A DNA stretch of 64,000 bases. Source: Leptodontidium sp. MPI-SDFR-AT-0119. Taxonomy: Eukaryota > Ascomycota > Leotiomycetes > Helotiales > Leptodontidiaceae. The notes below the pieces were generated by a model. It saw only the letters and a list, made by a program, of their open reading frames with translations, was not told where the DNA came from and did no database searches. Of the stretch, positions 21,968 to 34,144 are shown piece by piece. The stretch lies in NCBI GenBank assembly GCA_020726505.1, contig JAHLEZ010000016.1, positions 186,001-250,000 of the forward strand. Reading direction: 5' to 3'. The number at the start of each line of letters is the position of its first letter. Position 1 is the first letter of the stretch. The position numbers and the translations under genes were made by a program.

Positions 21968-22850
21968 CTCGATAAGCGAGCATGTGACTAGAACATGACG
22001 ATTATTAAACCAACAATTTCCCCGTACTAAGACGCTTATATTGACAAAGTATTAGACTCTTTCGGTATAACTAACTATAAGAGTACTAATACGCCTTTTA
22101 TATCTAGTACTAAAGTCTATATAGTCAAATTTAAAGGAGAATCTACTCCTTAGGATATTAAATTATATTAACAAATCTGTAGTTCCTTATAATATTTGGC
22201 CTATACTTAGTGGGTTCTATAGTACTATTTGTTTATACTATCTCAATTTCTTATTAATCTATTATTATAATACGTCGCTAGTACTAAGAGAGTAGTTTAA
22301 TACCTCTAAAGTACTAAATACTACGTCATAACTTACGGCGAAGATATATTAAATATAAAGGCTATAAAGTCATATAACTACTATAACTCTAATTAGGCAA
22401 AATCTTATAAAAGTAAAGTATCTTATAGTAGTGCCGCCTTCTTCTTCACTAGTAATATATTTAGTATAGTCTTAAAGCGCTAAACTATAGTAATTCTAGC
22501 TTCTATAGAGGCTAAGTATATTATTGTATGTACGTTTACTAAAGAGGCATTATAAATTCACTAAATTCTAGCTAAAATAAACTATAAACGACTAGATTCC
22601 TGTAGTATTAAAATAAACTGTGACAACTACAGTATATTATTACTATCTAAGAACCCCGAGTTTCACTAGCGTATTAAATATATTAATATTAAGTATTATT
22701 ACTTACGTTAAGAAGATATTAAAAGTCATTTAGACCTATAATACGTTCTTTTAAAGGAAAACACTGCCGACGGCTTTATAAAACCCCTAAGTCTCTAATA
22801 TCTCAAGGAATTCGTTAGAATACTAAAGATAATAGCTTTACGCCTTAATT

Positions 22851-23276
22851 AAAGAGTACTTATACTACTTAGAAGGTCCTTACTATTTATAGTTACTTTA
22901 GTATACGTATAAAAATAAAAGAAGATTTATATGTAGAGGCTTTGTTAAATACTAACCGGTTAATATATAACACTTTTTAATATTTTAATTAACGTAAGTT
23001 AACGTAGGGGTGTAATTACCTTTAGGGGTGTGTGTTTTTAGAAGTATTAAACTATAAACTAGAGCACACGTTAATACAGTGTCTTTAGAGGGGTGTATTA
23101 CAGGTTTAAGTCACGAGTATATCAAGTGGCCGGATAACTAAATCTCTACACGCCAGTAGTTACTAAGACTACTTATAATCTCCCTGATCGTCTGTCTATA
23201 GCTTTTAATACTATAAGCTAATCAACTTAATTAATACTCTCCTGCTTCCTCGCTTTACGTGATTATCCTAGTAATA
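22851..23276. other. Untranslatable spacer between Copia RNase H and R2
   Basis: It contains purine-rich GGGG stretches (near 23008, 23026, 23088) that resemble a polypurine tract, and TGTATTACAGG at 23093 that could be an LTR start. No matching downstream LTR end was proven. Confidence 0.35.
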
Positions 23277-23854
23277 CTAACTTATAACGCTTTAATATTA
23301 ACGCTTAAATGTTTTACACCTCTTAAATAATTCGTGCTTAGTCTCCCTTAAGTATATTATATGTTTTCTTTTCTTATAAATAAGTATTAATATTACCGGG
23401 TAATACAGTATACTAATACTTTATATATACAATTACCTTAAATACTAATAAATAAATAAATATATATATATATATAATTAAGCTTAAATCAAATTAAATA
23501 AAATAATTCTACTCTTTAGAATTTACTCTTTTTAATTTTTAACTTTTTTTCTTTACTTCTTATACACGTTTTTACTTAATACGTTTTAATTTATACTTTA
23601 GACTTATATATAAAATAACTAATTATAATTTCCGCTTTTATATTTTTATATTTATTTTATACTTAAGTTTGATATTTTAATTAACTTAACTTATATATCT
23701 CCTTTCCTTATTAAAAATCAACGACGATAATTATTTCCTCGTAAAACTCGCCTTATAAAAGGCTCTAGTGAAAGTCTCGCCGGGGCTAATGTCGTAAATC
23801 ACGGGACTAACTTATACTTGATTTTGAGCCTTATTTAAGCTTATTTAAACGTAA
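23277..23854 (+). repeat. A+T-rich dispersed repeat, copy R2
   Basis: Closest relative of R1 (16788-17349), direct orientation, with small insertions such as a longer TATATA run near 23460. It follows the Copia RNase H region, so it may represent retroelement terminal DNA. No coding capacity. Confidence 0.82.
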
Positions 23855-24145
23855 GAATTAACTAAATCAAATTAATTCGCGAAGCAAATCTACGCTAATG
23901 GTTTATATAAGGAAACAAATTAAATTGACCTAATTTAATCTAACAATAATGGGTAGGTTATAATAATGAATATTAGTGTTTCTGGCTATTAATTTCTCGC
24001 AACTCATGTTTACTTACCGAGATATGCACATACGAAACCCTGCGATAATGATATTGTGCTTAATTACTATTTAAGAAACCCTTAAATGAAAGTAAAGCTA
24101 GGCAATTCGTCATCTGTTTGATAATATTCAGACTTTGTGAATATT

Positions 24146-27100
24146 TCATCGAATCTTAATGTCTTGAAACGGCATAAACATAGCCGTATTCGGGTCAGGT
24201 AAAGAACCTCCCACAAAATCCTTCATAAAGGGAGCAAGCGGCGGCGCGACAACACTGAATAGCCTTCCCTGGACATCCTTTTCGATAAACGAAGGGTCTA
24301 GCAAAATACTCTCCTTCTCGCAATCCCACAAGTGAATCCACTCGCCTTCCATCACACCGTGAATGTAGCAATCGCCAATCATGAGATACTCGTTCACATC
24401 CACCTTTCGCAGTACGAACGGCATTTTCGCGCCCAGAATCATAACTAGAGAATCGGACGTTTTCGTGTCGTTGGGGAAAAGCCCCATATACCCACAAGCC
24501 GTGATGCCGAACTGCCGCCCGCGATGGACATCTTGCATTGCTTTTTCAAACGGCCAAGACTCCTGCCTCAACTCGGAATCATCTATACGCTGATCTGCGT
24601 TCTCTGCATCATGGCGTGGTGGGTATGAGCGAACAAATGCCTCGTACGAGCTCCGGTCGATATCGGTGGGATTCTCTCCGGCCCAGCCCCTGTTGGCAGT
24701 GAGCGTCCGCCGCAAAGCCTCATCTAGGTCTTCACCCGTGAAGTACGGTGATGTGAGAAGATTATTGCTTGCGAGATCCGCACACAAGTGGATTTGGCGC
24801 CGCATGTGCTCATCACTGGTGGTTTGTGGTGGCGGAGTCAGCCCAGGCCCGGCCTGAATCAAATAGCCTGTCGATTCTATGGATCGAAAGTTGCATTTCA
24901 GTGTCGGCACCATGAATGTGTCGAGAAAGGCGACACGGATGGTTATTATAGGGGTCCCTGGATCCAAAGAGGTGCGGGGAATAGTGGTGCCGCTGCAGTT
25001 GTACAGAGATGTCTTGAAAGGGAAACGGGATCTGAAGCTCCAATCCGGAATCCAGGTTGGGAGTCCTTCGATTCGCTGAGGGAGCCCAGCGTGATGTAGA
25101 ATACCAATGGTATGGCCCCGGGAAATATATAGCTCTGATACTTTTTGATACACTTTAGCTGCTGAATTGGCGTTGTCGTAACAGGGATAAATCCCACTGT
25201 CTTCAAGGTCTTCTGCCATGCCTAAGAGTGAATAAACTTTATCTCTGCTGTCCGTGGCGCCATTCCCTCGGGATAGAATCAAGTGTTCAAGAAGACTGTT
25301 CTGTCCTAGATCCTTCTTTGCTTCGGATTTCGTAAGCTCAGAGCTCTGCGGCTGACTCTACAATCCCAAATGGTTAGCTTTTTCTGGGTTTATCAGTCTC
25401 CCTGCTTGTATACCTTTGCATATTTGCGCTCTCTTAGTCTCTTGATTGTTCCTAGTTGATTTGAGCCCCGCACTAACACCTGAAGTTCTGCAGTTGAACC
25501 AAACTTCAACAGTGGCGGGACATCACGTTCCTCTACTAAACTCCAAAATTGCGTAAGGTCGTCCAAATTTGTAACGCTCTGTCCATAGAAAACAAGAATA
25601 TTCTTTGCGAGGACAACTTCCTGCAGGATCCAAGCTCGAGAAAACCACGGCGATTTCCACAATGCCAGGATTGACCTCCATGCGTCTTGGCCCGCCTGAT
25701 CGCGAGGTATTTGCATGGACTTCCAAAGCTCGTGTGAACGTAGGGCGTAGGCTGGGTCTGATTCCAGCATGCGGGAGAACATTTTCATCAATGCAATGGC
25801 TGCATTTTCAGGTTCATTTCCTAGTCCACTATCGGGCTCTCCAAGATATGCAGCTGTTCGCATAGCTTGCGTATATATCTGATCCATGATACCCACCTGA
25901 GCGCCTCGCTCTTCGGGGTCTTGCTGGTTAATACAGATGCCATCAGCCCACAGGTAGAGTTGCTGGTCCCAGTTAAGCACACGTGCGAGAGCATTGTACA
26001 AACTTTTCGTGATACAAAAGCCTTGCCCGTTGCACATTACCCTTGCTGACGCTTCTTGGCCACCCCATACATAAGATAAAGCAGTGAAGTTTGGTGCTTG
26101 GTCGAGGGGCACATTTTCCATTTTCAAAGAGAGAGTTCTGTGAATGAAAGTTTCCGATTTCGAAAGACTAAGCAGACGGATTTCCTTAGACTCCGAATTA
26201 AGTGGCTGATAAAGGATGCTGGGCAACGGTTGAGTATATTCGAGGCCTCTTGCATCTACGCCAGTGTGCAAAGGAGGTACTCCGATACGATGTGAACTGT
26301 TCGTAGCAATATTCTCTCCATAACCCGCAGTTCGAGCTGGTACAGCCATTGTGGACGTTTTCCAGGTTTCCTTGGCGGCACTTTTATCAATTTGCTTTTT
26401 GTCGCCAATGGTGCTATCGGTGCCTGGACCGGCCTCATTCGTTTTCGTCCGGGCCGGTATGGACATACTGGAAGGGGACCCATTCTGCTTGAGGTCCAAG
26501 CCTTCAAGCTTTTGCACTAGATTATGACTAGGGTAATTTCCAAGATGCATTATTACGGATGGTTTACCCAATCCAGGAGCGAGATTTCCATCGTCCCCGT
26601 TCAGCTCAGTCACCTGCATTGTTTTTCCAGACATATATTCTGCCATCTCTGCATCCGTCGCCTCGTGTCCATACTTTAAGCTGGCAAGCATACGTATAGC
26701 CTCTTTCGATGTGCCTTTAGTGACCAACTTGTGAAGGGCAATCTACGCAATAAATGAGCACCTAACAAAGAGACCGAAATTCAGGCGTGTGAAAACTTAC
26801 CTGACCACTCAGACCAGCCACGTAATTCAGTCCGGCAGCATCCTTCTCTAACTCAGACTCTTCCGCTCCAGGCATATGCAGCCTGAGCGAATCTTTGGTG
26901 ATGATTTTGTTTGGGTCTATGACCACCGTTTCACAGGAATTTTCAGTGGTTTTCGATAGGCCCTTGACCTCTTCTGGATCCACACCTTTCTTATCCTGAG
27001 AAAGTTTAGAAGTATCCATGGAATCCATAGAAAGTGGTTCGATGGGAGTGATACTTCTGCCGTAAACGAGTTCTGATGGCCTGGGAATTGATAGCGAAGA

Positions 27101-27187
27101 GATTTGATCAAAGTCGCGATTGTTTAAACGGCTGAAAAGGCGGTGTAAGAGGCGGCTGTTCCGGCTTATAAAGATGTGGCCCTTCAC
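24146..27187 (-). CDS. HET-domain protein 2 with long N-terminal region, three exons
   Basis: Proposed exons 27187-26801, 26742-25414 and 25357-24146, introns 58 and 56 bases with GTAAGT/GTATAC donors, a CTAAC branch in the second and TAG acceptors, giving 975 aa in one frame. The HET domain carries FTALSYVWGG (348-357), LWADGICINQ (393-402), WFSRAWILQEVVLA, DKVYSLLGMAE and LPTWIPDWS; the end has the GYMGLFP...SLVMILGAKMPFVLR...YIHGVMEGEW set also found in HET 1 and 3. Before it lies an unusual 340-residue region: polar N-terminus, then a LNYVAGLSGQIALHKLVTKG segment followed by EAIRMLASLKYG that looks like a degenerate ankyrin repeat, then a low-complexity linker. Role: cell-death effector or sensor in non-self recognition. 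The start could also be the ATG at 27028. No RIP stops. Confidence 0.88.
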
Positions 27188-27590
27188 CGCCTGCCGATTT
27201 GAGTGCTCCCGCTAAGCCTGTTCCGTTGCGCTTACCGAAAATGGACGGCGGAGTCAAATCGGAGCCTGCCTTAATAATAGGAACGGCTTGTCTGACAATC
27301 CAGTACTTTCTGGAAGCTCCAGATACCCAACTTTGCAGGAACACGTTAAGGTAAAAAAAAAGAAAATTCTTTAATATGAAATGCTAAGAGATTTTCTCGG
27401 TTAGCGCCTAATGAAAACAGTCGGATTTCAATTCGTATATAGTCAAACTAATACAGAATTCTAGTCCGTACTCATTTTGTTGAATTTCCTTCATATTTTG
27501 TATATCATTAGACATACCCCTATTACAATACTTTTAAAATACAGAACCTTTTACAACGTACTAAAATCGTGCGCGAACGCGAAATCCGTA
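27188..27590. other. Upstream region of HET gene 2
   Basis: A minus-strand frame at 27108-27344 (78 aa, proline-rich end) overlaps the first exon of HET 2 in another frame; it could be part of an alternative 5' exon but no splice join was convincing. The rest is A+T-rich DNA leading into the Fot1-like element. Confidence 0.35.
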
Positions 27591-29380
27591 AGTCCCCACC
27601 CCCCCATTCCGCGCACCTCGCTTAGTACACCGCTTTTTTACTTACCTACTTTTAATAATTAATAATTATCTTATTCTCTTATCGATTTTCTTAATTTTTG
27701 GAATATTAGTTAAGACGATTATTATGCCAAAATATACTAAAGACGACGTAGTTTTGGCCCTTCATGTGATCAAAAATGACAAGTCCTTGTGACAGGCTAC
27801 AAAAGAATGGGGTATACTAGAGTCCACTCTCCGGGGCCGATATTACAATACAACCACCTATTAACAAGCTACTAATCATTTACAGAGGCTACTTATAGTG
27901 TTAGAAGAGCGTTTTATACGCTGGATTTTGACTCAGGAGACATTGGGGTTCAGTATTACTTATGCGCAAGTACGGCTTTTTAGGAACCGGCTTTGTGTAC
28001 TTTAAGGAGGCCTTGTACTACTCGGAAAACGATAAGTACAGCGGTTTTTTAAGCGTAATCCTGTCCTAAGCACTAAGAAGCAATATTCCATTGATTCTAT
28101 GCGTATTAATAACGCGATATCTGATGTTATTAAGCTATAGTTCCACAAACTATAGATCTTAGTTATCAAGGTAATTCTACTTGAAAATCAATAGAATATA
28201 GATGAAGCAGGAATTATGGAAGGCTTTGGAGTTAATAGCTTAGTTATTGGCCATATAAATCGACGTTTTATTCAGCGAAAACAGCCTGGTTCTCGGAATT
28301 GGACCTCGTTTATTGAATGTATCTCTGCCACTAGTCGCAAAACCACCCTACTTGTGATATATAAGGGAAAATCGGTCTAGCAATAGTAGTTCCTAATAGA
28401 TATTAACTTATTTAAGGACTAGCAATTCACAGCGACAGAGAATAGATAAACAAACAACGTTACCGCATTAGAGTGGCTTAAAAAGGTCTTTATCCTTCAA
28501 ACGTAGCCACGTGACTAGGAACCACGATTACTCGTCTTAGACGGCTACGGAAGTCATAAGACTACGAAATTCATGTGGAAGTGCTTAGAATACAATATAT
28601 TTTTGTTGTTTTTACCTACACACACGTCACACGTCTTACAACCTTTAGATTTATCGATTTTTTCTCCTCTCAAGGCATCCTACCGAAAACACCTCAATTT
28701 ATTAGCATTAATAACTAATTCTACCTTAATTAGCAAGCGTAACTTCTTAATATGTTATTATAAGGCACGGCAAGAGAGCTTAACAGGTATAAATACTAGA
28801 GCTAGCTAGAGAGCTACCGGTCTCTAGCCAGTAAGTATAGTAAAACCACTAATAAGCCGATTACTATTAAAGAATAGTAATCAAGAGCTAGAAATTAATG
28901 CCCCGGAGGACCTTTAAACTATTAAGGAAGTAGAGGAATTATTAATTGTGTGGTTTACGCCGAAGGCTAGTAAAGAATTCAGGTTGCAACTTAATACTTT
29001 ATCTAAATTATCACATAATAACTTTCTAATACATCGACTACTCTTTAAAAAAGCTATTAAGGCTTTTGATCAAAAGGACTTCGCTCTTAGCTAGGTAGAG
29101 ATGAAGATACAGTAATTAGAGGCTAAATTAAATTAATTATAGCCACGGAAAAAGCGGAAGGTACAGACTAGCCCAAATTCCAAGTTTACAGATATTCAGG
29201 CTATCTAAAGAGCTCAAATTACAGCTGGAGATCAAGAAATTGTACCTATTGATTCAGATTTAGCAGGAGATTTTAATGCTACAGAAGATTACATAGAAAT
29301 TAAAGCGTTATAAAGTTATTAAGTGTTGTTTATAGGTGGTGGTAAAATTGCGGGGTGCGCGGAAAGGGGGGGTGGGGACT
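27591..29380 (+). mobile_element. pogo/Fot1-like DNA transposon 1, RIP-inactivated
   Basis: 1,790 bases bounded by TA (27589-27590 and 29381-29382). Terminal inverted repeats of about 28 bases start AGTCCCCACCCCCCC and continue TTCCGCGCACC with one mismatch. The coding strand is plus: MPKYTKDDVVLALHVIKNDK (Psq-like HTH) near 27724, a CENP-B-type region, MEGFGVNSLVIGHIN, SFIECISATSRKTTLLVIYKGKS, WLKKVF, LLVLDGYGSHKT (28540) and FLPTHTSHVLQPLDLSIFSPLK (28615). These are DDE_1 blocks of Fot1/pogo transposases. Many W-to-TAG stops disable it. It lies between HET gene 2 and a broken Zn2Cys6 gene. Confidence 0.92.
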
Positions 29381-29522
29381 TACTTAATCTAACTTGTACG
29401 AAGTAGCAAACCTACAGACGAAGGATACGATATCGCCATCTCTACACATAAGCCTAAATAAGAGCGCAGTAATACATAATAACTCTACATAGAGCGGGTA
29501 GCTTGGCGTACCTGTTACGACC

Positions 29523-31311
29523 ATGTCTCGCTCTTTAGTTAACTTCATCTCATTCAATAATCGCCATATCGTCACCAAGGTGGCTTGCATCGTCAACCCC
29601 GAAAGGGGCGGCCCAAGAAGCCCAAACCAGGTGAGGCTTCGACAGACTTGTGATGCTTGCCAAGCCATCAAGACTCATTGTTCCCGCGACCAACCAGCAT
29701 GCCAGAGATGCCGAGTACAGAATATACAGTGTCACTATAGAGTCTTGAGACGTATTGGAAGACCAAGACGCCAAGCGTCGCCACCATCACCAGCATCTCG
29801 CTCTTGCGTCAGACGGCAGGAGGAAGAGATTCCGGGGCCTCTGAGCCGGGTAACCAAGTTGCGAATATCACTCATATTTCGAGTGAATCGTACAATATAG
29901 ATTGGAGTGTTGTCGCCGTTGAAGTTGACAGCGATAGAATAATGACAGATGTATGTCTTACATGGAGGACAGAGATTGTACTCGTTATCGGCGTTATTGA
30001 ATCCTGGCTGACAGAACTCCATACACAGCCAAGTGAGTTCCTATCGACTAGATCAAGCGAGGTGTGAAAGAACGAGGGAGAACTAAAGGCATCCGCTCAA
30101 TGACACCGAGAATTGGACAAGCTTGTATCGCAAACTCGGAGCCTCGAGTTTTAGTGTCAGGGTTGAGCGAACAAGGTTTGTTCTTGCAGTACTAGTACAG
30201 AAGTCTGAGCCATGAGCGAGAATACTACCCAAAATCGAGGTTTTCCCCTCTTTTGAAATCACGATAATTCTATATTTGCAATACGAGCTATTATAGAGAT
30301 TCATGCGATTAAATCAGATAATACGAAATTTAGCTAACAATCGCTTAATTTTCGCCCGCAAAAGCTTTATCAGGAGTACTAATTTCAATCGTAAATTAAT
30401 TAATAAAGATCAACTTCAAAATACAAGGTCTTATATTATAATATACTAAATTTAATAATAAATAATTCTCATAAAGCGATTCCTGATAACCTGTAGGCTT
30501 TACTTTTAAATTAAGAAGTGTTGATAGGGCAAAAGTGCTATTTTTGGTGGTATTCGCCTAAGTGGCTCAGACTTGTGCGGGGGTGCTGTACCATCTCGAC
30601 TTGACTCTATGCTGACACTCAAACGGCAGATCGATATATCAATTCAATGCTAGGACTTCAAATCTCATCTGTTTCTTCGTCGCTAAATAGCGAAACAGAG
30701 GGTGCATCCAATCATCACCATACTGTGCAGTCAAATTTGGATGACTTGGTATACAGCTTCGAACAACAACTTGAACAAACCCCCTTTGATATCCTCACTA
30801 GTGAGCATGAATTTAATGCCTCTGAATCTTTTGGCTGGGATATTTCGACGGAATCTATATCCCCGACACGGGACAGTGGTTGCCAATGTCTGGAGTCTGC
30901 CCTCAGTGTTGCAATCAGCATCGAGCGGCAAGGTCATGCATTTTCGTACCCAGGAGCAATGGATCTAGTGCTTGATGTTGAGGAGCAGTTGTGAGAAGCG
31001 GTACCACTTGCAGTGCAATGAATTGTTTGTAACGTGGGTCGTGGGGAAGCTTTGAACCTGCTCTCGAACGCCATACCCAATGGGTAGATCTGATCCAGCA
31101 ATTGTGTAATGTTGAGCTGTTTGGATACAGCGAGTCTCCTGATTCACAACAGCATTCGACCTCAATGCTGGAGAATATCGAATGGCTTCAACCAAGGTAC
31201 TTAGCTATCGATTCGGCCGATATAAACGAGGTAGACCCGGAAATTACTAAGTTACCTCCGGAAGTCTTGCAGAATATTTATCTCCTGGGCCTACTACTCT
31301 CACGGCTATAA
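29523..31311 (+). pseudogene. Zn(II)2Cys6 transcription factor (AflR-like), broken
   Basis: The first frame (29523-29900) contains a complete zinc cluster, CDACQAIKTHC then CQRCRVQNIQC with CX2CX6CX6CX2CX6C spacing, followed by the basic RRIGRPRR linker. This is a nuclear DNA-binding domain of secondary-metabolism-type regulators. The frame fails near 29830-29900, and 30080-30600 is partly A+T-rich and unreadable. Coding-like sequence resumes at 30647: acidic/glutamine-rich, then DSGCQCLESALSVAISIE, resembling the cysteine-containing AflR activation region, with stops near 30993 and 31018 and a tail to 31311 (ENIEWLQPRYLAIDSADI). An intron might explain part of the gap, but not all of the stops. 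Probably non-functional. Confidence 0.6.
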
Positions 31312-31770
31312 CTTAAGTTCGGTGCGCTCGTAATACTCTTACGGAACCTTTGTCCATAAAAAGGACTCTATAACAGGTCGCGGATGTTAATTTATAGCCT
31401 AAGGAGGTTTAAGATCTAAGTTCGGCTACTTGGCGGCGACTTTAATAGCTAATTACAGACAATTCTACGAATTAAACTTGAGTCTACGAATTAGTAGTTA
31501 TCCTTTACTCTCTCTCGTAAGCAATTCCCACTTATATTATCCTTTATAGTAACTATTAATAAGTCGCAGGGCTAGTCCTCTATGGCAGTAGGAGTGGATT
31601 TATAGTCGCTAATCTTTACTCACGGGCAATTTTATATAGTAATATTACGGGTCACCTCTAAGGCAAGTCTTTATATTCTTTTACCCCCTAATATAACCTC
31701 CACGTGTAATATAATATACCTAGAAATTATATAAGGTCTTACTTAGTTTTCGGTTCATTTACGGGCCATT
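31312..31770 (+). mobile_element. PIF1/Helitron-type helicase C-terminal remnant
   Basis: Reading gives NLCP...GLYNRSRMLIYSL, then SRKQFPLILSFIVTINKSQG (31500-31575) and GVDL*SLIFTHGQFYIVILRVTSKASLYILL. These match the last motifs of PIF1-like helicases (TINKSQGQ and the motif with HGQLYVALSRVT), which in fungi occur in Helitrons and dispersed helicase genes. Q and W codons appear as TAG. Only the C-terminal 150 or so residues are present. Confidence 0.7.
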
Positions 31771-31869
31771 TATAGATTGCTTTTCCTTTATCTTACCCGT
31801 AATTATTTATAATTATTCGTAAGTGTCCGTAAGTCCTCTTTTTATCTCAAATCTCACGCCAGCGAGCGA

Positions 31870-32200
31870 CAGCGAGCTGTTCAAAACTCGTACTTATATA
31901 ACCTAATAAACTATTTTAATAAATTTCTCAATAATAAAGAAACTCATATACCAAAGCTAGTAATTGATAGTAAATCAGCTCTAAAATTAGCTAATAATCC
32001 CGAATTTCATAAAAGAAGTAAACTTATTAATATAACTTATCATTTCATAAGAAATTCTATAAACGAGAATAAACTAAATCTCTTATATGTGAATACTACA
32101 GTTTAATTAGCAGATGGTTTTACAAAAGCTTTAGATAATAATAAACAATTAGCTTTTATAACTGCTTTAAATTTTAGAGCTGTTTAAATAAAAGATAAGA
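31870..32200 (+). mobile_element. Copia RNase H C-terminal remnant
   Basis: The frame reads KETHIPKLVIDSKSALKLAN, then NPEFHKRSKLINITYHFIRN and YVNTTV*LADGFTKAL. This is the conserved end of Ty1/Copia polyproteins (NPEFHKRSKHIDI...; QLADIFTKAL) with Q replaced by a stop. It is followed by tandem repeats, perhaps LTR-derived. Confidence 0.78.
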
Positions 32201-32255
32201 TATAAATAAATAAATTATAATATATCTTACGAGGGGCTATAAGAATACTAGCCGC

Positions 32256-32333
32256 ATGCAAGAGCTTAATGCAAGAGCTTAATGCAAGAGCTTAATGCAA
32301 GAGCTTAATGCAAGAGCTTAATGCAAGAGCTTA
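32256..32333 (+). repeat. Tandem repeat, 13-base unit x6
   Basis: Six exact copies of ATGCAAGAGCTTA in a row. The unit length is not a multiple of three and there is no frame, so it is not coding. Confidence 0.95.
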
Positions 32334-32362
32334 ATGCAAATAACTAATGCGAGCTCTTGATA

Positions 32363-32419
32363 CCAAGCTAATAACTTGATACAAAGCTAATAACTTAATA
32401 CAAAGCTAATAACCGATGC
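32363..32419 (+). repeat. Tandem repeat, 19-base unit x3
   Basis: Three copies of a CAAAGCTAATAACTTGATA-like unit (starts 32363, 32382, 32401), with small differences. Immediately downstream of the 13-base array. Confidence 0.85.
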
Positions 32420-32602
32420 GAAAGCTTGGTATTTAAAGTAGTTATATTCCCCCAACTGCCAGAAGCGCATCTGGCACACTCTTTTCAGGGGTTGCCGGCA
32501 CTACGGGGCCCGTGCGTTGCGGGGCTGGGTAAACATAAACATCAATAACTCTACTTTCCCACTTATTTTACTACTAGAATACTCTACTTTCAATGTAAAA
32601 CT

Positions 32603-34139
32603 ATGCCCGAACACGTAAAGACAAATCCGACTGATGCAGGGACTTTTCGTTCGGATGTAAAGCCTCTAAAACGCACCGGAGCTACTTTCCACCTTATTGA
32701 ATTCGACGAGTTTAATTTTGAGGTCCATTTGCCTACAAGCTACTCTCTTGATGATCTCATTACCCTATTCACTTAATACTACAATACGAACATGATTAAT
32801 ACAATCGTTTTTATTACAAATTCGTACTAGCCAAGTTTATCGGACGATGCCTAAGGCCCGTACTCTCGTGTAAAGGATTGGTTTAACACATGTCGGAAGG
32901 AGATTTACCTGTATTTGGCGTTTTGTATTTATATGACTATTTATCCATTGAATATTATTAACGATTATTAAAGTATAGCTCCTTTAACTTCTTTTCACTT
33001 TATTACAAGGTCTTTTCACGGAATCGATTTTAAGCTCTACGACGACGATTTAGAGTCTCAAGTGACGAATATGCCTATGTCTTTAAAAAGGTACCCTCCT
33101 TACCTAAATTTTAGTGTGTAGGACTAATATTCATATTAGACGGAACCCCTTAATACACATATTCAAGACGTTAACTTAAAGTTTTGGAAACCTGGTCGTG
33201 ATTTAGGTATCGACGAAGCTATTAAGCGGTACACCGGCCGATCAAAGGTTATTACGACGATACCTAATAAACCTATCCTTACCAGTATTAAGATTTGGGT
33301 AATTACATAGCAAGGCTTTTTTTATAATGGCTTTATTACTAACTAGGAAAGGGAAGAGGTGCTTTTAGAGCTTAGAAGATTAAAGGTCTTAACGCTACAC
33401 AAGTTGTTGTATCGTCACTTTTAAATCAACTCCTAAAGGCTATATATAACGTTTACCTTGATAATCTTTTTACTTTTACTCAACTACTCGAATATCTCCG
33501 GAAATAAGGCTATGCGGCTACTGGCACTTGTAGAGTTAGTTCAGGGGTTATTTAGGATCTTATAACCCTTAAGAAAACATAGCAAAAAGGACCTAATGTT
33601 ATGCCCTAGGGAATTACAGATACTTTTCTTACGGAGTCAGAAAACGTACTTTATGCTGGCTTTTAAGATAGGGCATTTGCCTTAGTTATGTTAATATTCT
33701 AGGACGGTAAAAGCAAGGTCTTATAGGTACGAAAACGCCTAAAAGAGACATCCGGAAATGTAAAGGTTTCTCAGAAACCTTTTAGAGACTAGCTTACTAA
33801 GAAGCTCTTTATACTAGAGCTTTATGACGAATATAATCAACACATGGAAGCTGTCGATTTGGGAGATTAACTTTAGGGGCATAATGGAGGCCTTAGGCAA
33901 TTAAGAAGAGGCCCAATTCAAGCACTCTATTAATATATACTCTTAGTAGTACTCTTTAATTGCTACTTAATTTATCGATATTTAAAATACAAGCTTTAAA
34001 ACGTTAATTTGAGGTCTTAAGACGATTTCCGGCTTTAACTAATAGAGGTATTAATAATTATAGGACAGAATGCACTTAAATCACGAAAACGACAGGTTTC
34101 AGACCTATCTAGAGCCTCTTTCAAGATCCCGATTCATTA
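32603..34139 (+). pseudogene. piggyBac-like transposase 1, 5' part
   Basis: From ATG 32603 the frame reads PEHVKTNPTDAGTF, then FHLIEFDEFNFEVHLPTSY. Further on EPLNTHIQDVNLKFWKPGRD, LGIDEAIKRYTGRSK and IPNKPILTSIKIWVIT are the DDE_Tnp_1_7 core (first catalytic D in IDEA). Later blocks decay, and many W and Q codons are TAG/TAA. The frame near 34080-34139 (SRKRQVSDLSRASFKIPIH) is cut by the Gypsy 5' LTR, and the next bases of the same gene lie at 41551 after the 3' LTR. Confidence 0.8.
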
Positions 34140-34144
34140 ACACG

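Larger units (their letters stand above)
20030..22850 (+). mobile_element. RIP-damaged Ty1/Copia element, split by two later insertions
   Basis: Before and after the solo LTR at 20240-20388 the frame reads like the Copia protease region: FDKSATEYVSNNIFKF (a DSGAT-type aspartic protease site, altered) and YYYDILYMP. After the mariner element the polyprotein resumes, and 22330-22800 shows the Copia RNase H: SSAAFFFTSNIFSIV, LASIEAKYIIVCTFTKEAL, KNPEFH, ENTADGFIKPL. Most of the integrase and reverse transcriptase is absent or unreadable. Numerous TAG/TAA codons replace tryptophan and glutamine. It is dead. The A+T-rich repeat R2 follows, but I could not prove that R2 is its LTR. Confidence 0.72.

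Noticed and set aside
29384..29671. 95-aa minus-strand hydrophobic frame
   Set aside because: Overlaps the zinc-cluster exon on the other strand and the end of the Fot1-like element; no independent support.
32256..32419. CRISPR-like array
   Set aside because: Units are directly adjacent without unique spacers, and the genome is eukaryotic.
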